The notes under the pieces: generated by a model | The model's input: the letters and a program-made list of their open reading frames with translations, nothing else | What the model was told of the DNA's origin: nothing | Databases searched by the model: none | NCBI RefSeq assembly: GCF_034424545.1 | Contig: NZ_CP139970.1 | Location: 124,001-188,000 of the forward strand | From: Trinickia caryophylli | GTDB lineage: Bacteria; Pseudomonadota; Gammaproteobacteria; Burkholderiales; Burkholderiaceae | DNA length: 64,000 nt | Direction of reading: 5' to 3' | Made by a program: the position numbers and the translations under genes | Shown: in pieces, positions 10,670-22,934 of the stretch | How the letters are laid out: each line of letters opens with the position of its first letter | Position numbering within the stretch: the stretch's first letter is position 1

Positions 10670-12775
10670 TCACGCGCCGAAGCGCCCGCCGTCGCGGGCC
10701 GTCTCGGCCAGCAGCGGCGCGATGACGAACGCCTCGCCATTGGGCTGCGACGCGTACCGTTCGATGGCCGCCGCGACGTTGGCGAGCCCGACCGTCTGCG
10801 CATAAAACATCGGTCCGCCGCGCCATGCCGGAAAGCCATAGCCGTTCAGATACACCGCGTCGATATCGGAGGCTTTGGCTGCGATGCCGTCGGCGAGGAT
10901 CCGGGCGCCCTCGTTCACGAGCGCATAAACGAGCCGCCCGACGATTTCCTCGTCGCCGATCGCGCGCGGTTTGCTGCCGATAGCCTCACGGTGCGCGGCG
11001 ATGATGGCCTCGATAGCCGGCGACGCGTGCGGCTCGCGCTCGCCCGGGCGATAGTCGTACCAGCCGGCGCCCGTCTTCTGCCCGAACCGGCCGGCTTCGC
11101 AAACGCGATCCGCGATGCGCGGATACGGCAGTCCGGGCGCCTCTCGATATCGCCGCTTGCGGATCGCCCAACTGATGTCGTTGCCGGCGAGGTCGCTCAT
11201 GCGAAACGGCCCCATCGCAAAGCCGAAATGCTCGATGGCGGCATCGATCTGCGCCGGCGAAGCGCCTTCCTCCACGAGGTAAAGCGCCTGCTTCAGATAC
11301 GGCTCCACCATGCGGTTGCCGATGAACCCGTCGCAGACGCCGGAAACCACAGCGGTCTTGCCGATCGCGCGCGCCACGCGCATCACCGTCGCCAGCACGT
11401 CCTTCGCCGTCTGCGCGCCGCGCACGACCTCCAGCAGCTTCATGACGTTGGCTGGACTGAAGAAATGCATGCCGAGCACGTCGCCGGGCCGCTTCGTGAC
11501 GGCCGCGATACGATCGACGTCGAGTGTCGACGTGTTCGTCGCCAGGATGGCGCCGGGCTTGGCGATCGAATCGATGCGCGCGAAGACCTCGGTCTTTACG
11601 TCCATTTCCTCGAAGACCGCCTCGATCACGAGGTCCGCATCGGCGAGCGCATCGTACGACAGCGTCGGCGCGATGCGTGCGAACCTCGCGTCCCGCGTGG
11701 CCTCGTCGAGCCTGCCCTTGCGCACACTCGCGTCGTAATTGCGCCGGATATCCGCGAGGCTGCGCTGCAGCGGCGCTTCGGCGATGTCGACGAGCGTGAC
11801 GGGCACGCCCGCGTCGGCGAAGCACATGGCGATGCCGGTGCCCATCGTGCCCGCCCCCACGATGCCCACGCGGCGAATCTCGCGCACGGGTGTGGACGCC
11901 GGCACGTCGGCAATCTTCGTCGCAGCCCGTTCGGAGAAAAACGCATGCCGCAACGCTCGGCTCTCAGGTGTTTGCGACAGCGCCTCGAAACACGACCGCT
12001 CGAAAGCGAGCCCCGCTTCGAAGCCCGCCACGATGCCGCGCTCGATCGCATCGATGCATTTGGCAGGCGCCGGCAGCGGCGGCGCAGCCTTGGCAAGCCG
12101 TTCGCGTGCCGCCGCAAGTACCTGAGGCACGTGCTCCGCATCGATCGGCCGGTCGCGCAACAGTGCGCCGCGCCCGCTGGCCTGCGGGCCCCCGGCCCGG
12201 GCTGCGAACTGTGCTGCGAACCGGAGCGCGGCCTCGCGTAGCTGGGCGTCGTCGACTATTTCGTCGAACAGCGCGGTTTCCGCCAACGCCTGTGCCTTTA
12301 CCGCATTGCCCGAGACGATGAGATCGATCGCGCGCGCGACGCCAACCCCGCGAGGCAGCCTTTGCGTGCCGCCGGCACCGGGCAAAAGGCCGAGCTTCAC
12401 TTCGGGCAAGGCGATGCGCGCGCCTCGGCCGGCGATGCGATACCGCGCGCCCATTGCCAGCTCCAGCCCGCCGCCCATCGCGAGACCGCCGAGCGCGGCC
12501 ACCACCGGCTTTGCGCTTGCTTCGAGCGCGGCAATGACGGCCGGCAAGTCGGGCGAGGCGGTCGCCGCCGGCGTGCCGAATTCGGCAATGTCGGCGCCTC
12601 CCGAGAAAACCTCCCCTTTACCGGTCAGCACGATGGCGACCGCCGCCGGATCGGCCAACGCCCGCTCGAGCGCCGCGGCGATGCCTGCGCGCAGCGCCGC
12701 ACCGAGCGCGTTGACAGGCGGATGGTCGAGCGCGATGAACGCAACCCCGTTGCGAAGCGTGTACTCCACTGGCAT
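10670..12775 (-). CDS. Bifunctional enoyl-CoA hydratase / 3-hydroxyacyl-CoA dehydrogenase
   Basis: 701 residues, close to FadB/FadJ size. The N-terminal crotonase domain (1-190) has the oxyanion-hole segments SGGADIAEFG and GGLAMGGGLELAMG. The Rossmann start is VGIVGAGTMGTGIAMCF (~300), then the catalytic HFFSPANVMKLLEVV, and two HAD C-terminal repeats (GNRMVEPYLKQ; NGYGFPAWRGGP). It carries out two consecutive beta-oxidation steps. GGAGG precedes the ATG. The acyl-CoA ligase upstream is probably co-transcribed. Confidence 0.93.
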   Translation of the reverse strand: MPVEYTLRNGVAFIALDHPPVNALGAALRAGIAAALERALADPAAVAIVLTGKGEVFSGGADIAEFGTPAATASPDLPAVIAALEASAKPVVAALGGLAMGGGLELAMGARYRIAGRGARIALPEVKLGLLPGAGGTQRLPRGVGVARAIDLIVSGNAVKAQALAETALFDEIVDDAQLREAALRFAAQFAARAGGPQASGRGALLRDRPIDAEHVPQVLAAARERLAKAAPPLPAPAKCIDAIERGIVAGFEAGLAFERSCFEALSQTPESRALRHAFFSERAATKIADVPASTPVREIRRVGIVGAGTMGTGIAMCFADAGVPVTLVDIAEAPLQRSLADIRRNYDASVRKGRLDEATRDARFARIAPTLSYDALADADLVIEAVFEEMDVKTEVFARIDSIAKPGAILATNTSTLDVDRIAAVTKRPGDVLGMHFFSPANVMKLLEVVRGAQTAKDVLATVMRVARAIGKTAVVSGVCDGFIGNRMVEPYLKQALYLVEEGASPAQIDAAIEHFGFAMGPFRMSDLAGNDISWAIRKRRYREAPGLPYPRIADRVCEAGRFGQKTGAGWYDYRPGEREPHASPAIEAIIAAHREAIGSKPRAIGDEEIVGRLVYALVNEGARILADGIAAKASDIDAVYLNGYGFPAWRGGPMFYAQTVGLANVAAAIERYASQPNGEAFVIAPLLAETARDGGRFGA

Positions 12776-12882
12776 CGATGGCCTCCGCTGGCGGGCGCTT
12801 TTTCGCCCAATTCAGGTAGGATACAGGCGGCCCGGCCGCCTCGCCGCGGCGAGCGCATCGTTCGGGCGAGGCGGCGCGAATG

Positions 12883-14538
12883 CTACGCGAGCGACGCGTC
12901 CTGCGCGCCGGGAAGCGCATGATGGCGGAACATCTCGCGCAGCTTCATCTTCGAGAGCTTGCCCGTGGCCGTATGGGGAAGCTCGGGGACGAAGACGACG
13001 TCGTCGGGTACCCACCATTTCGCGACCTTGCCTTCGTAGAAGGCCAGCAACGCCTCGCGCGTGAGTGCGCTGCCGGTCGGCCGCCGGACGACTACGAGCA
13101 GCGGCCGCTCGCCCCATTTCGGGTGCAGGCATGCGATGCAGGCGGCCTCCGCCACGTCCGGATGGGCGATGGCCACGTTCTCGACGTCGCTCGAGCTGAT
13201 CCACTCGCCCCCCGACTTGATCACGTCCTTGCTGCGATCGGTAATGTGCAGGAAGCCTTCTTCGTCGATCGTGGCCACGTCGCCGGTCGGAAACCAGCCG
13301 TCGACGAGCGGGGACTCGTCGCTCCCGAAGTAGCGCTCGATGACCCACGGGCCGCGCACGTAGAGATCCCCAAATGCCGCGCCGTCGCGCGGCAACTCGC
13401 GCCCATCGGGGCCGACGACCTTCATGTCGACGCCGAAGATGACCGTGCCCTGCTTCTCGAGCAGTCGCCGCTGCGCGTCCCGCGGTCTTTGCGACTGCTC
13501 CCAGTTCAGACGCGCGAGTGTGCCGAGCGGCGACATTTCAGTCATGCCCCATGCGTGGATGACGCGTACGCCGTACTCGTCCTCGAAGGTGCGCAGCATG
13601 GCGGGCGGACAGGACGATCCGCCGATGACGGTGCGCTCGAGCGACGAGAACCGCCCGCCGGCGTTGCGTACGTGAGCAAGCAGCCCCATCCAGACGGTGG
13701 GAACGCCCGCCGAGAACGTTACGCGCTCGGTCTCCATCAGTTCGTGGAGCGACTTGCCGTCGAGATCCTTGCCGGGCAGCACGAGCTTGGCGCCCGTGAG
13801 CGGCGCCGCATGCGGAATGCCCCAGGCGTTGACGTGGAACATCGGCACGACGGGCAACACGGAATCGCGCGCGCTCAGGCCCATCGCATCGGGCAGCGAC
13901 GCGCCGTAGGCATGCAGCACGACCGAACGGTGCGAATAGAGTGCGCCCTTGGGGTGCCCCGTCGTGCCCGACGTATAGCAGAGATAAGACGCCTGCCGCT
14001 CGTCGAACTCCGGCCACTCGAACTCGCCCGATTCCGCGCCGACGAGCGATTCGTAGCACAGGACGGGCACACCGGGCAGCGCGGGCATGTGCGTCTCGTC
14101 GGCGAGAGCGATCCAGCCTTTGACGCGCGGGCAGCGCGGCGCGAGCGCGGCAACGAGCGGCGCGAACGTGACGTCGAAGAGTACGTAGCGGTCGTCCGCG
14201 TGGTTGACGATGTAGCCGATCTGCTCGGGAAAGAGCCGCGGGTTGATCGTATGGCAGACGGCCCCCAGACCGGGAATGCCGTAGTAGGCCTCCAGATGGC
14301 GGTAGCCGTTCCAGGCGAGCGTGGCGATACGCTCGCCTGGCGCCACGCCGAGCCGCATCAGCGCCTGGGCGAGCTGCCGGGCGCGTTTTTCGCAATCGCG
14401 GTAGGTATAGCGGTGGATGTCCCCTTCGACGCGCCGCGAGACGATCTCGGTGCCAGCCGCGTAGCGAGCGGCATGGCGGATCAGCATCGAGACATTCAAC
14501 GGCACATCCATCATTCGGCCCTGCAACGGCATCGTCAT
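12883..14538 (-). CDS. AMP-forming acyl-CoA ligase (DmdB/medium-long chain type)
   Basis: 551 residues of the ANL superfamily. The P-loop is [18 protein letters not shown], the adenylate motif is [13 protein letters not shown], and the hinge/Lys region is near the C-terminus ([17 protein letters not shown]). The start [23 protein letters not shown] is like the group named 3-(methylthio)propionyl-CoA ligase or long-chain acyl-CoA ligase. GGGAG precedes the start. It should feed acyl-CoA to the adjacent beta-oxidation enzyme; chain-length preference is unknown. Confidence 0.9.
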   Translation of the reverse strand: MTMPLQGRMMDVPLNVSMLIRHAARYAAGTEIVSRRVEGDIHRYTYRDCEKRARQLAQALMRLGVAPGERIATLAWNGYRHLEAYYGIPGLGAVCHTINPRLFPEQIGYIVNHADDRYVLFDVTFAPLVAALAPRCPRVKGWIALADETHMPALPGVPVLCYESLVGAESGEFEWPEFDERQASYLCYTSGTTGHPKGALYSHRSVVLHAYGASLPDAMGLSARDSVLPVVPMFHVNAWGIPHAAPLTGAKLVLPGKDLDGKSLHELMETERVTFSAGVPTVWMGLLAHVRNAGGRFSSLERTVIGGSSCPPAMLRTFEDEYGVRVIHAWGMTEMSPLGTLARLNWEQSQRPRDAQRRLLEKQGTVIFGVDMKVVGPDGRELPRDGAAFGDLYVRGPWVIERYFGSDESPLVDGWFPTGDVATIDEEGFLHITDRSKDVIKSGGEWISSSDVENVAIAHPDVAEAACIACLHPKWGERPLLVVVRRPTGSALTREALLAFYEGKVAKWWVPDDVVFVPELPHTATGKLSKMKLREMFRHHALPGAQDASLA

Positions 14539-14654
14539 GGCAGTTGTCTCCCAGGTGTCGCGCGCCGGTGCCCCGCCACGGCGAGCCCGCGGCGGTGGCC
14601 GACGCGTCGCCGGACGGCGCCTTACAATATCGGCTAACCGTGAGGCAACTCAAC

Positions 14655-16211
14655 ATGTCGTTTTCCCCAAGCATTGCCGAAGCATCGGCGCCGCTTGCCG
14701 CGCTGGGCCAGGCGCTGCGTGCCGAGCGCGACGGCTCGTTCGCCGGGCTCGGCAGCGCGTTTCACACGCGCTTGCCGGCCGCTGCCTTGCCGGCGCCGTA
14801 CCTCGTCGGCTTTTCGTCCGATGCCGCCAGGCTCCTCGGGCTCGCCCCCGCGCTTGCCGAGGACCCGGCCTTCGCCGAATTCTTCAGCGGCAACGGCACG
14901 CGCGACTGGCCCGCTTCCGCCCTGCCGTACGCGTCCGTCTACTCCGGCCATCAATTCGGCGTCTGGGCCGGCCAACTGGGCGACGGCCGTGCTCTTTCGC
15001 TCGGCGAACTCGCGCATGAGGGCGAGCGCTACGAACTGCAGTTGAAGGGCAGCGGCCGCACGCCCTACTCGCGTATGGGCGATGGCCGCGCGGTGCTGCG
15101 CTCGTCGATCAGAGAGTTCCTCTGTTCGGAGGCGATGCACCATCTCGGTATTCCGACCACGCGCGCGCTGTGCGTGATCGGCTCCGACCAGCCCGTGCGC
15201 CGCGAGGAGATCGAAACGGCCGCCGTGGTGACGCGGGTCGCGCCGAGCTTTGTGCGCTTCGGTCACTTCGAGCACTTCTACGCGGCCGATCGCGCCGACG
15301 CGCTGCGCGCGCTTGCCGACCATGTGATCGAACGTTTCTATCCGGCCTGCCGCGGCGCGGAAGACCCGTACCTCATGCTGCTCGCCGAAGTGGTGACGCG
15401 CACGGCCGATCTGATGGCGCAATGGCAGGCCGTGGGGTTCTGCCACGGTGTCATGAATACCGACAACATGTCGATTCTCGGTCTCACGATCGATTACGGA
15501 CCGTTCGGTTTTCTCGACGGCTTCGATGCGAACCACGTCTGCAACCACTCGGATACGCAGGGCCGCTACGCCTATCGCATGCAGCCGCAAATCGGCTATT
15601 GGAACTGCTTTTGCCTCGCTCAGGCGCTGCTGCCGCTGATCGGCGCCGGCCGCGACGAGCACGTGCGCGCCGAACGCGCGGTTGCCGACGCGCAGCAGGC
15701 CCTCGAGGGCTTCAAGGCCCGTTTCGCGCCGGCCTTCGAGCGCCGCATGCGCGACAAGCTCGGCTTGGCGCTCGACGAGCCCGGCGACGACAAGCTCGTC
15801 GACCGGCTGCTGGAGCTGATGCATGCGAGCCGAGCCGACTTCACGATTACGTTTCGCACCCTCGCGCGTCTCTCGAAGCACGACGCGGGCGGCGATGCGC
15901 CGGCTCGCGACATGTTCCTCGATCGTGACGCGTTCGATCGCTGGGCTGCCGACTACCGCGCGCGTCTCGCGCGCGAGACGCGCGACGACGAAACGCGCCG
16001 GGCCGCGATGAACCGCGTCAATCCGAAGTATGTGCTGCGCAATCACCTGGCGGAAACGGCGATCCGGCGCGCGACCGATAAGGACTTTTCGGAGGTGGAG
16101 CGGCTAGCGGCGATATTGCGGCGCCCGTTCGACGAGCAGCCCGAGTTCGAGGCTTACGCGGCCCCGCCGCCCGAATGGGCGAGCGAGCTTTCGGTGAGCT
16201 GTTCGTCCTGA
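14655..16211 (+). CDS. selO: Protein adenylyltransferase SelO (YdiU family)
   Basis: 518 residues from the ATG at 14655. Pseudokinase fold with an inverted ATP mode: the glycine-rich/lysine region [20 protein letters not shown] and catalytic segment [24 protein letters not shown] match the family. SelO AMPylates Ser/Thr/Tyr of redox proteins during oxidative stress. msrB (methionine sulfoxide reductase) follows 135 bp downstream in the same direction, giving a coherent redox-repair pair. Confidence 0.94.
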   Translation: MSFSPSIAEASAPLAALGQALRAERDGSFAGLGSAFHTRLPAAALPAPYLVGFSSDAARLLGLAPALAEDPAFAEFFSGNGTRDWPASALPYASVYSGHQFGVWAGQLGDGRALSLGELAHEGERYELQLKGSGRTPYSRMGDGRAVLRSSIREFLCSEAMHHLGIPTTRALCVIGSDQPVRREEIETAAVVTRVAPSFVRFGHFEHFYAADRADALRALADHVIERFYPACRGAEDPYLMLLAEVVTRTADLMAQWQAVGFCHGVMNTDNMSILGLTIDYGPFGFLDGFDANHVCNHSDTQGRYAYRMQPQIGYWNCFCLAQALLPLIGAGRDEHVRAERAVADAQQALEGFKARFAPAFERRMRDKLGLALDEPGDDKLVDRLLELMHASRADFTITFRTLARLSKHDAGGDAPARDMFLDRDAFDRWAADYRARLARETRDDETRRAAMNRVNPKYVLRNHLAETAIRRATDKDFSEVERLAAILRRPFDEQPEFEAYAAPPPEWASELSVSCSS

Positions 16212-16346
16212 GCGCGCAGAGCCCCAGACGCCACTGCATCCGTCAGGCCCTGCGCAACGTATCTATCGACGAGCGGCGCACGATCCGCGCCGCGCCCAAC
16301 CCGGCGCCCGCTTCGCGGGGCGCCCCTCTGATGGAGAGACATCGAT

Positions 16347-16796
16347 ATGAACCCTCGCACCGATCCCCATGCTCCAGCATCCATCGGCGAAACGGGCGAT
16401 CAAGGCTATCCGGTACGCAAGTCCGACGACGAATGGCGCACCGAGCTCAGTGACGTCGAGTACGAGGTCACGCGGCACGCGGCGACCGAGCGGCCGTTTT
16501 CCGGACGCTATTGGGACCACTGGGACCGCGGCATCTATGAGTGCGTCTGCTGCGGCACGCCGCTTTTCGAATCGTCGACCAAATTCGACGCGGGTTGCGG
16601 CTGGCCCAGCTATTTCAAGCCGATCAACGGCGAAGTGATCGAGGAGCGCACCGACCGCTCGCACGACATGCTGCGCATCGAGGTGCGCTGCAAGCAATGC
16701 GGTGCCCATCTCGGCCATGTTTTCGAAGACGGGCCGGCGCCTACGGGCTTGCGCTACTGCATCAATTCGGCTGCGCTACAATTCGAGGCCAAGTAG
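16347..16796 (+). CDS. msrB: Peptide-methionine (R)-S-oxide reductase
   Basis: 149 residues. The zinc-binding cysteine pairs CVCCGT and [10 protein letters not shown] and the catalytic cysteine in RYCINSAAL are all present, along with [11 protein letters not shown]. It repairs methionine-R-sulfoxide in the cytoplasm. A purine-rich GGAGAG precedes the ATG. Confidence 0.95.
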   Translation: MNPRTDPHAPASIGETGDQGYPVRKSDDEWRTELSDVEYEVTRHAATERPFSGRYWDHWDRGIYECVCCGTPLFESSTKFDAGCGWPSYFKPINGEVIEERTDRSHDMLRIEVRCKQCGAHLGHVFEDGPAPTGLRYCINSAALQFEAK

Positions 16797-16951
16797 CGCC
16801 ACCCCGCCGGGCCGCGACTGCCATGCGCGCTCGCGTCGCTTGCGGGCGTGGCGCGCGTGCCGGCTTTGACGCCGACGGCCGCCCGCGAGGGCGGCCGGTG
16901 CCCGGTGGCTGGCGCCCATTTTGTCGCATTACCCCGACGCCCCGGCCTTTC

Positions 16952-17482
16952 ATGAAATTTCTGTTCGACCTGTTTCCGCTCATACTTTTCTTTGCCTCGT
17001 TCAAAATCTGGGGCATTTTTGCGGCCACCGCCGTTGCGATCGCGGCAACGCTCGTGCAGGTCGCATGGGTCGCCTTTCGCCATCGCAAGGTCGATACGCT
17101 GCTTTGGGTGAACCTTGCCGTGATCGTGCTGTTCGGCGGCGCCACGCTCGTGCTGCACGACCAGAAGTTCATTCAATGGAAGTTCACGGCCGTCTATTGG
17201 CTGTTTGCGGCCGGATTGCTCGGCGCCCGCTACGGGTTCCGCAAGAACTTCATCCGCACGATGATGGGCGAGCAGCTGACATTGCCCGATGCCGTATGGG
17301 ACAAGCTCAACGCGGCATGGGCGGGGTTCTTCTTTACGCTGGGCGTCGTCAATCTCTGGGTCATCGCCAACTTCACCGCCGAGCAATGGTTCAATTTCAA
17401 GCTCTACGGAACGATCGGGGCGATGATCGTATTCATTGTCGCGCAAAGCCTCTGGCTCGCGAAATATATGAAGGAGGACTGA
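16952..17482 (+). CDS. yciB: Inner-membrane septation protein A (YciB)
   Basis: 176 residues starting [27 protein letters not shown], the standard start of YciB/IspA. About five membrane segments are visible (e.g. [34 protein letters not shown]). It affects cell-envelope integrity and division. It is followed three bases later by bolA in the same direction, the usual arrangement in this order. Confidence 0.94.
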   Translation: MKFLFDLFPLILFFASFKIWGIFAATAVAIAATLVQVAWVAFRHRKVDTLLWVNLAVIVLFGGATLVLHDQKFIQWKFTAVYWLFAAGLLGARYGFRKNFIRTMMGEQLTLPDAVWDKLNAAWAGFFFTLGVVNLWVIANFTAEQWFNFKLYGTIGAMIVFIVAQSLWLAKYMKED

Positions 17483-17485
17483 ACG

Positions 17486-17824
17486 ATGACGAACCTCCCC
17501 GCGACCGAGTTCGCTCACGCCGATCCGGCCCGGCGCATCGCGCTCATCGAATCCCGGCTGCGAGACGCGCTCGCAGCCTCGGCAGTGTCCGTGCGCGACG
17601 ATAGCGCGCAGCATGCAGGCCATGCCGGCGCGGCCGCCGGCGGGCATTACACCGTCACCCTCGTCTCGTCCGCGTTCGGCGGCAAGGCCCGCGTGGCGCG
17701 CCACCGGCTGGTGTATGATGCGCTGGCCGATCTGATGCAGCGCGGCATTCATGCGCTCGCGATCATCGCCTACACGCCCGAGGAGTTCGCCCGACTGCAC
17801 GATGGCGGCGCTTCGGCGCCTTGA
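17486..17824 (+). CDS. bolA: BolA family protein
   Basis: 112 residues. Typical BolA core: RIALIESRLRDALA, VTLVSSAFGGKARVARHRLVYDALADLMQRGIHALAIIAYTPEEF. The glycine/histidine-rich loop (QHAGHAGAAAGGH) is an expansion of the variable region. BolA proteins work with glutaredoxins in Fe-S handling and morphology control. It lies between yciB and a parvulin. Confidence 0.93.
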   Translation: MTNLPATEFAHADPARRIALIESRLRDALAASAVSVRDDSAQHAGHAGAAAGGHYTVTLVSSAFGGKARVARHRLVYDALADLMQRGIHALAIIAYTPEEFARLHDGGASAP

Positions 17825-17906
17825 GAGCCCCGCCGTCGCAGCCGCGTTCGCACTCCTCCGCATGCCTACTTCGAACCTTTCCAGCAAGGACCGTTAGGAA
17901 CTTTCG

Positions 17907-18686
17907 ATGACCTATAAGAAAACCCGTCTTTGGGTGCTGCTGGCCGCGTTCGCGGCAGCCCCCGCCTTCGCCCAGAACATCGCCGTCGTCAACGGCTCGC
18001 CGATTCCCAAGTCCCGCGCGGACGCGCTCATCGCCCAGCTCGCCCAGCAAGGCCAGCCCGATTCGCCGCAACTGCAGCAAGCCGTGCGCGACGAACTCGT
18101 CAACCGCGAGATTCTGATGCAGGAAGCCCTGCGCGAAGGCATCGCGAACCGGCCCGAGGTCAAGGCGCAAGTAGCCGTGGCGCAACAGACGGTCGTGCTG
18201 CGGGCGTTCATCGAGAACTACGTGAAGAGCCATGCGCCGAGCGACGCCGAGGTGAAGGGCCGCTATGACGAACTCGTCAAGCAAGCCGCCGGCCAGGAAC
18301 TGCATCTGCACCACATCCTCGTGGAGGATGAAAAGACCGCAAAGGACCTCATCGCCAAGATCAAGGGCGGTGCCAGCTTCGAAGACCTCGCCAAGCAGTA
18401 CTCGAAAGACCCGGGTTCGGCGAAGAACGGCGGCGACCTCGAATGGTCGAATCCCAAGGCCTATGTTCCTCCGTTCGCCGAGGCCTCGGAGCATCTCAAG
18501 AAAGGCGAGATCACCGATACGCCCGTGCATACGCAGTTCGGCTGGCACATCATCCGCCTCGACGATACCCGCCCGATCGCACCGCCGCCGTTCGAGCAGG
18601 TCAAGCCGCAAATCAGCCAACAGATCGAGCAGGAACGGCTGCAGGCCTTCGAGCAGCAGTTGCGCGCCCGCGCGAAGATTCAGTGA
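17907..18686 (+). CDS. Periplasmic parvulin-type peptidyl-prolyl isomerase
   Basis: 259 residues with a signal peptide (KKTRLWVLLAAFAAAPAFAQ, cleavage after AFA). The N-terminal SurA-like helical region leads to a PpiC/parvulin domain from ~135: LHLHHILVEDEKTAKDLIAKIKGGASFEDLAKQYSKDPGSAKNGGDLEWSNP, ending FGWHIIRLDDTRP. Probably an outer-membrane-protein chaperone. A strong terminator follows at 18736. Confidence 0.93.
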   Translation: MTYKKTRLWVLLAAFAAAPAFAQNIAVVNGSPIPKSRADALIAQLAQQGQPDSPQLQQAVRDELVNREILMQEALREGIANRPEVKAQVAVAQQTVVLRAFIENYVKSHAPSDAEVKGRYDELVKQAAGQELHLHHILVEDEKTAKDLIAKIKGGASFEDLAKQYSKDPGSAKNGGDLEWSNPKAYVPPFAEASEHLKKGEITDTPVHTQFGWHIIRLDDTRPIAPPPFEQVKPQISQQIEQERLQAFEQQLRARAKIQ

Positions 18687-18735
18687 CGAGCGGCGAGCGC
18701 TGTTTCGGCTCGGCCCCGCTCTCGTCGATCAGAAC

Positions 18736-18768
18736 GAACAAAGCCGCCCTCGGGCGGCTTTGTTCTTT
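18736..18768. terminator. Bidirectional rho-independent terminator
   Basis: A 13-bp GC-rich stem with tetraloop: arm GAACAAAGCCGCC at 18736-18748, loop at 18749-18752, partner arm ending at 18765, then CTTTG. It sits between the parvulin gene (+) and purL (-), whose ends converge, and could serve both. Confidence 0.85.
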
Positions 18769-18851
18769 GTCGTTCGACCTGCGGCGCGCTCCATACGCAT
18801 GAATGCCCGCGCCCGCGAGCCGGGGATACAGCCCGGCCCGCGCGGGCGACG

Positions 18852-21800
18852 TCAGCCGAGCCAGCGACGTGCGTTGCGGAACACGCGCATCCACGGGCTC
18901 GCTTCACCCCACCCTTCGGGATGCCAGCTCATCTGCACGGTGCGATGCACGCGCTCCATGTGCGGCATCAGTACCGTGAAACGGCCGTCGGGCGTCGTCA
19001 CCGACGTGATCCCCTGCGGCGAGCCGTTGGGATTGAACGGGTAGCGCTCGGTCGCCTCGCCCCGGTGGTCGATGTAGCGCATCGCCACAGCGGCACGGGC
19101 GGCATCGCCTTGTTGGGAAAAATCGGCGAAGCCCTCGCCGTGAGCCACGGCCACCGGAATCCGCGAGCCTTCCATACCGGCGAAAAAGAGCGACGGCGAA
19201 GACTCCACGCGCACGAGCGCGAAACGCGCCTCGAACTGCTCGGACTTGTTGCGCGTGAACTTCGGCCATGCCTCGGCGCCCGGAATCATCGAAGCCAGGC
19301 TGCTCATCATCTGACAGCCGTTGCAGATGCCGAGTGCAAACGTATCGGGCCGAGCAAAGAACGCCGAGAACATCTCGGCCAGCATCGGATTGAAGCGGAT
19401 CGTCTTGGCCCAGCCTTCGCCCGCACCCAGCACGTCACCGTACGAAAAGCCGCCGCACGCCACCGCGCCCGAGAAATCGGCCAGCGTGGCACGCCCCGCG
19501 AGCAGATCGCTCATGTGCACGTCATAGGCGTCAAAGCCCGCGCGATCGAACGCGTACGCGGTCTCGAGATGCGAGTTTACGCCCTGCTCGCGCAGAATCG
19601 CCACGCGCGGGCGCGCCCCCTTGCCGATGAACGGCATAGCCACATCTTCGGCCGGATCGAAGGCGAGATGCGGCACCATGCCCGGATCGCTGGCGTCGAG
19701 CAGTGCATCGTATTCGGCATCCGCACAGGCGGGGTTGTCGCGCAACCGCGCAATGCGCCAGCTCACCTCGCTCCAGGCGCGCTGCAAGTCGACGCGCGGC
19801 GCATCGTAGATCTTTTTCGCGTCACGATAGACCTCGATCGCGTCCCGCTCGTTCGGTTTGCCGATCACATGCGAGCAGGCCCCGAGGCCCTGCTCGCGCA
19901 ACTTCGCGAGTACGGTGTCGCGCTCGTTCGCGCGAACCTGCACGACCGCGCCGAGTTCCTCGGCAAAGAGCGCCCGCAGCGTGCGATCTTCGCGGCGCCC
20001 GCTCGTCTGCTTCGCCCAGTCCTTCGCGTCGCCGTAATCGAATTCGTGCGAGGCGTCGAGCGTCAGCATGTCGATATTGAGCGACACCCCCGTATGCCCC
20101 GCGAATGCCATTTCACAGACGGTCGCCCACAGGCCGCCGTCCGAGCGATCGTGATACGCCAGCAGCAAACCGCCGGCATTGAGCGACTGAACCGCGGTGA
20201 AGAAGCGCTTGAGGTCTTCCGGGTCGTCCACGTCAGGCACCGCGTCGCCGACTTGCTGCGTCACCTGCGCCAGAATGCTGCCGCCGAGCCGCAGCTTGCC
20301 GCGCCCAAGATCGATCGCGATCAGCACCGTCTCGCCGACTTCGCTCGCGCGCCGCAACTGCGGCGTCAGATGCCCGCGGACGTCTTCCACGGGCGCGAAC
20401 GCCGAGATGATGAGGGAAACCGGCGCGGCAACTTCCTTTGCCACGCCGCGCTCGTCCCATTTCGTTTTCATCGACAGCGAATCCTTGCCGACCGGAATGC
20501 TGATCCCGAGGGCCGGACACAGCTCCATGCCGATCGCCTTCACCGTGTCGAAAAGGGCCGCGTCCTCGCCGGGGCTGCCGCATGCCGCCATCCAGTTCGC
20601 AGAGAGCTTGAGCTTGTCGAGCGACGCGATGGGCGCCGCCGCGATGTTCGTAATCGCCTCGCCGACCGCCATACGACCCGAAGCCGGCGCATCGATGACG
20701 GCGAGCGGCGTGCGTTCGGCCATCGTCATCGCCTCGCCGCGAAAGCCCGCATAGTCGATCGTCGTGATCGCGCAGTCGGCCACCGGCACCTGCCACGGTC
20801 CAACCATCTGGTCGCGCACGCTCGTTCCGCCCACCGAGCGGTCGCCGATCGTGATGAGGAACGACTTGCTCGCAACCGTCGGGTGCTTGAGTACCGAGAC
20901 GGCCAGTTCGGCCAGCGAAAGCCCCGTGACGTCTACGTCCGCGCGCACGGCCTTCACGCGCTCGACGTCGCGGTGCATGCGCGGCGGCTTGCCGAGCAGG
21001 ACGTCCATCGGCATGTCGACCGGGTAAATCGCGGCGCCCTCGGCCTGGGCGTCGATGAGCTGCAACTGGCGCTCCTCGGTGGCCACGCCGACCACGGCGA
21101 CCGGGCACCGCTCGCGCGCGCAGATCGCTTCGAACGCCGGCAGATCGGCCGGCGCAATCGCGAGTACGTAGCGCTCCTGCGCTTCGTTCGACCAGATCTC
21201 GCGCGGAGACAGCCCGCTTTCCTCGAGCGGCACCTGGCGCAGCTCGAAGCGTGCACCCTTGCCCGCGCCGTCCACGAGTTCCGGGAACGCGTTCGACAGC
21301 CCGCCCGCACCCACGTCGTGAATGCTCAGAATCGGGTTTTTCTCCCCGAGCTGCCAGCAGGCGTTGATGACTTCCTGCGCGCGCCGCTCGATTTCAGGAT
21401 TGCCGCGCTGCACGGAATCGAAGTCGAGTTCGGCCGTATTCGCGCCCGTGGCCATCGAACTCGCGGCGCCGCCGCCCATGCCGATGCGCATGCCGGGGCC
21501 GCCGATCTGAATCAGCAGCGAGCCGGCCGGCAGTGTCTCCTTGTGCGTGTGCCCGTCCGAAATGTTGCCGATGCCGCCCGCGATCATGATCGGCTTGTGG
21601 TAACCGCGAACCTGGCCGCCGACATTCTGTTCGTAGACGCGGAAATAGCCGCCGAGATTGGGCCGGCCGAACTCGTTGTTGAAGGCGGCGCCGCCGAGCG
21701 GGCCGTCGATCATGATCTGCAGCGGTGCGGCGATGCGCTCCGGCCGCCCGTAGGGCCCGACGGTGTCGGCCGGATTGCGCTCCGCCAGCGGCGCGGCCGC

Positions 21801-22934
21801 GTCGCGCGCGTTCTCCCACGGCTCGATCGCGTCGGGAAGCATCAGGTTCGACACGGTAAAGCCCGTCAGACCGGCCTTCGGCCGCGCGCCGCGGCCGGTG
21901 GCGCCTTCGTCGCGAATCTCGCCGCCCGCGCCCGTGGCCGCGCCCGCGAACGGGGAAATGGCCGTTGGGTGGTTATGCGTTTCCACCTTCATGAGCGTGT
22001 GGGTCTGCTCGACATGGCGCCCATAACGCTCGCTTTCGCCGCTCTCGCCCGAGCCGTCCGCACCGGTGCGGCGCGGGAACCAGCGTTCGGCCTCGCCCCC
22101 CGCCATGATCGCGGAGTTGTCCGAATAGGCGACGATCGTGCCGTGCGGATTGAGTTTCTCCGTGTTCTTGATCATCTGGAAGAGCGACATGTCCTGCGGC
22201 TCGCCGTCGATCGTCCACTGCGCGTTGAAAATCTTGTGCCGGCAGTGTTCGCTGTTCGCCTGCGCGAACATCATCAGCTCGACGTCGCTCGGATTGCGCC
22301 CCAGCTTGCGGAACGCATCGACGAGATAGTCGATTTCGTCCTCGGCCAGCGCAAGGCCCAACTCGGCGTTGGCCCGCTCGAGCGCCCCGCGACCGGCGCC
22401 GAGAACGTCGACGGTCGCGAGCGGCTTGGCCGGCAACTCGTCGAACAGATGCAGTGCGTCGTCACGCGAGCCGAGCACGCTTTCGGTCATCCTGTCATGC
22501 AGCGCGGCCGCGATCGCGGCGCGTGCCTCGTCCGACACCGTTTTTTTCCCGCCTACCCCGAAAAGCCCCGCCTTGAGCACGATCGTGTACTCGATACCGC
22601 GCTCGATGCGGCGTACGTGCGTGAGCCCGCAGTGATGCGCGATATCGGTGGCCTTGCTCGCCCAGGGCGAGACGGTACCGAAGCGAGGCACGACGAGGAA
22701 CGTCTCCGTGGCGCCGCGCGCCTCGCCCGCCGCGAACGGCGTGCCGTAATGAACGAGCGCCTCGATGCGCTCGCGGTCCGCTTCGCTGAGCGGCGTCAAC
22801 GCGTTCACGAAGTGCAGATACTGCCCGCGCACGCCGACGATGTTCGGGTCGATCCGCGAGAGCGTTTCGAGCAGGCGGGTTTGACGGAAGTCGGACAGTG
22901 CCGAGGCACCGGGAAAACACGAGAAGTGAGCCAT
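18852..22934 (-). CDS. purL: Phosphoribosylformylglycinamidine synthase
   Basis: 1360 residues, the large single-chain PurL. The start at 22934 ([16 protein letters not shown]) matches the family; the frame is open 22 codons further. The sequence contains the FGAR/ATP domains ([36 protein letters not shown]) and a C-terminal class I glutaminase ([14 protein letters not shown] with the nucleophile Cys; HGEG). It catalyses the fourth step of purine synthesis. Confidence 0.97.
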   Translation of the reverse strand: MAHFSCFPGASALSDFRQTRLLETLSRIDPNIVGVRGQYLHFVNALTPLSEADRERIEALVHYGTPFAAGEARGATETFLVVPRFGTVSPWASKATDIAHHCGLTHVRRIERGIEYTIVLKAGLFGVGGKKTVSDEARAAIAAALHDRMTESVLGSRDDALHLFDELPAKPLATVDVLGAGRGALERANAELGLALAEDEIDYLVDAFRKLGRNPSDVELMMFAQANSEHCRHKIFNAQWTIDGEPQDMSLFQMIKNTEKLNPHGTIVAYSDNSAIMAGGEAERWFPRRTGADGSGESGESERYGRHVEQTHTLMKVETHNHPTAISPFAGAATGAGGEIRDEGATGRGARPKAGLTGFTVSNLMLPDAIEPWENARDAAAPLAERNPADTVGPYGRPERIAAPLQIMIDGPLGGAAFNNEFGRPNLGGYFRVYEQNVGGQVRGYHKPIMIAGGIGNISDGHTHKETLPAGSLLIQIGGPGMRIGMGGGAASSMATGANTAELDFDSVQRGNPEIERRAQEVINACWQLGEKNPILSIHDVGAGGLSNAFPELVDGAGKGARFELRQVPLEESGLSPREIWSNEAQERYVLAIAPADLPAFEAICARERCPVAVVGVATEERQLQLIDAQAEGAAIYPVDMPMDVLLGKPPRMHRDVERVKAVRADVDVTGLSLAELAVSVLKHPTVASKSFLITIGDRSVGGTSVRDQMVGPWQVPVADCAITTIDYAGFRGEAMTMAERTPLAVIDAPASGRMAVGEAITNIAAAPIASLDKLKLSANWMAACGSPGEDAALFDTVKAIGMELCPALGISIPVGKDSLSMKTKWDERGVAKEVAAPVSLIISAFAPVEDVRGHLTPQLRRASEVGETVLIAIDLGRGKLRLGGSILAQVTQQVGDAVPDVDDPEDLKRFFTAVQSLNAGGLLLAYHDRSDGGLWATVCEMAFAGHTGVSLNIDMLTLDASHEFDYGDAKDWAKQTSGRREDRTLRALFAEELGAVVQVRANERDTVLAKLREQGLGACSHVIGKPNERDAIEVYRDAKKIYDAPRVDLQRAWSEVSWRIARLRDNPACADAEYDALLDASDPGMVPHLAFDPAEDVAMPFIGKGARPRVAILREQGVNSHLETAYAFDRAGFDAYDVHMSDLLAGRATLADFSGAVACGGFSYGDVLGAGEGWAKTIRFNPMLAEMFSAFFARPDTFALGICNGCQMMSSLASMIPGAEAWPKFTRNKSEQFEARFALVRVESSPSLFFAGMEGSRIPVAVAHGEGFADFSQQGDAARAAVAMRYIDHRGEATERYPFNPNGSPQGITSVTTPDGRFTVLMPHMERVHRTVQMSWHPEGWGEASPWMRVFRNARRWLG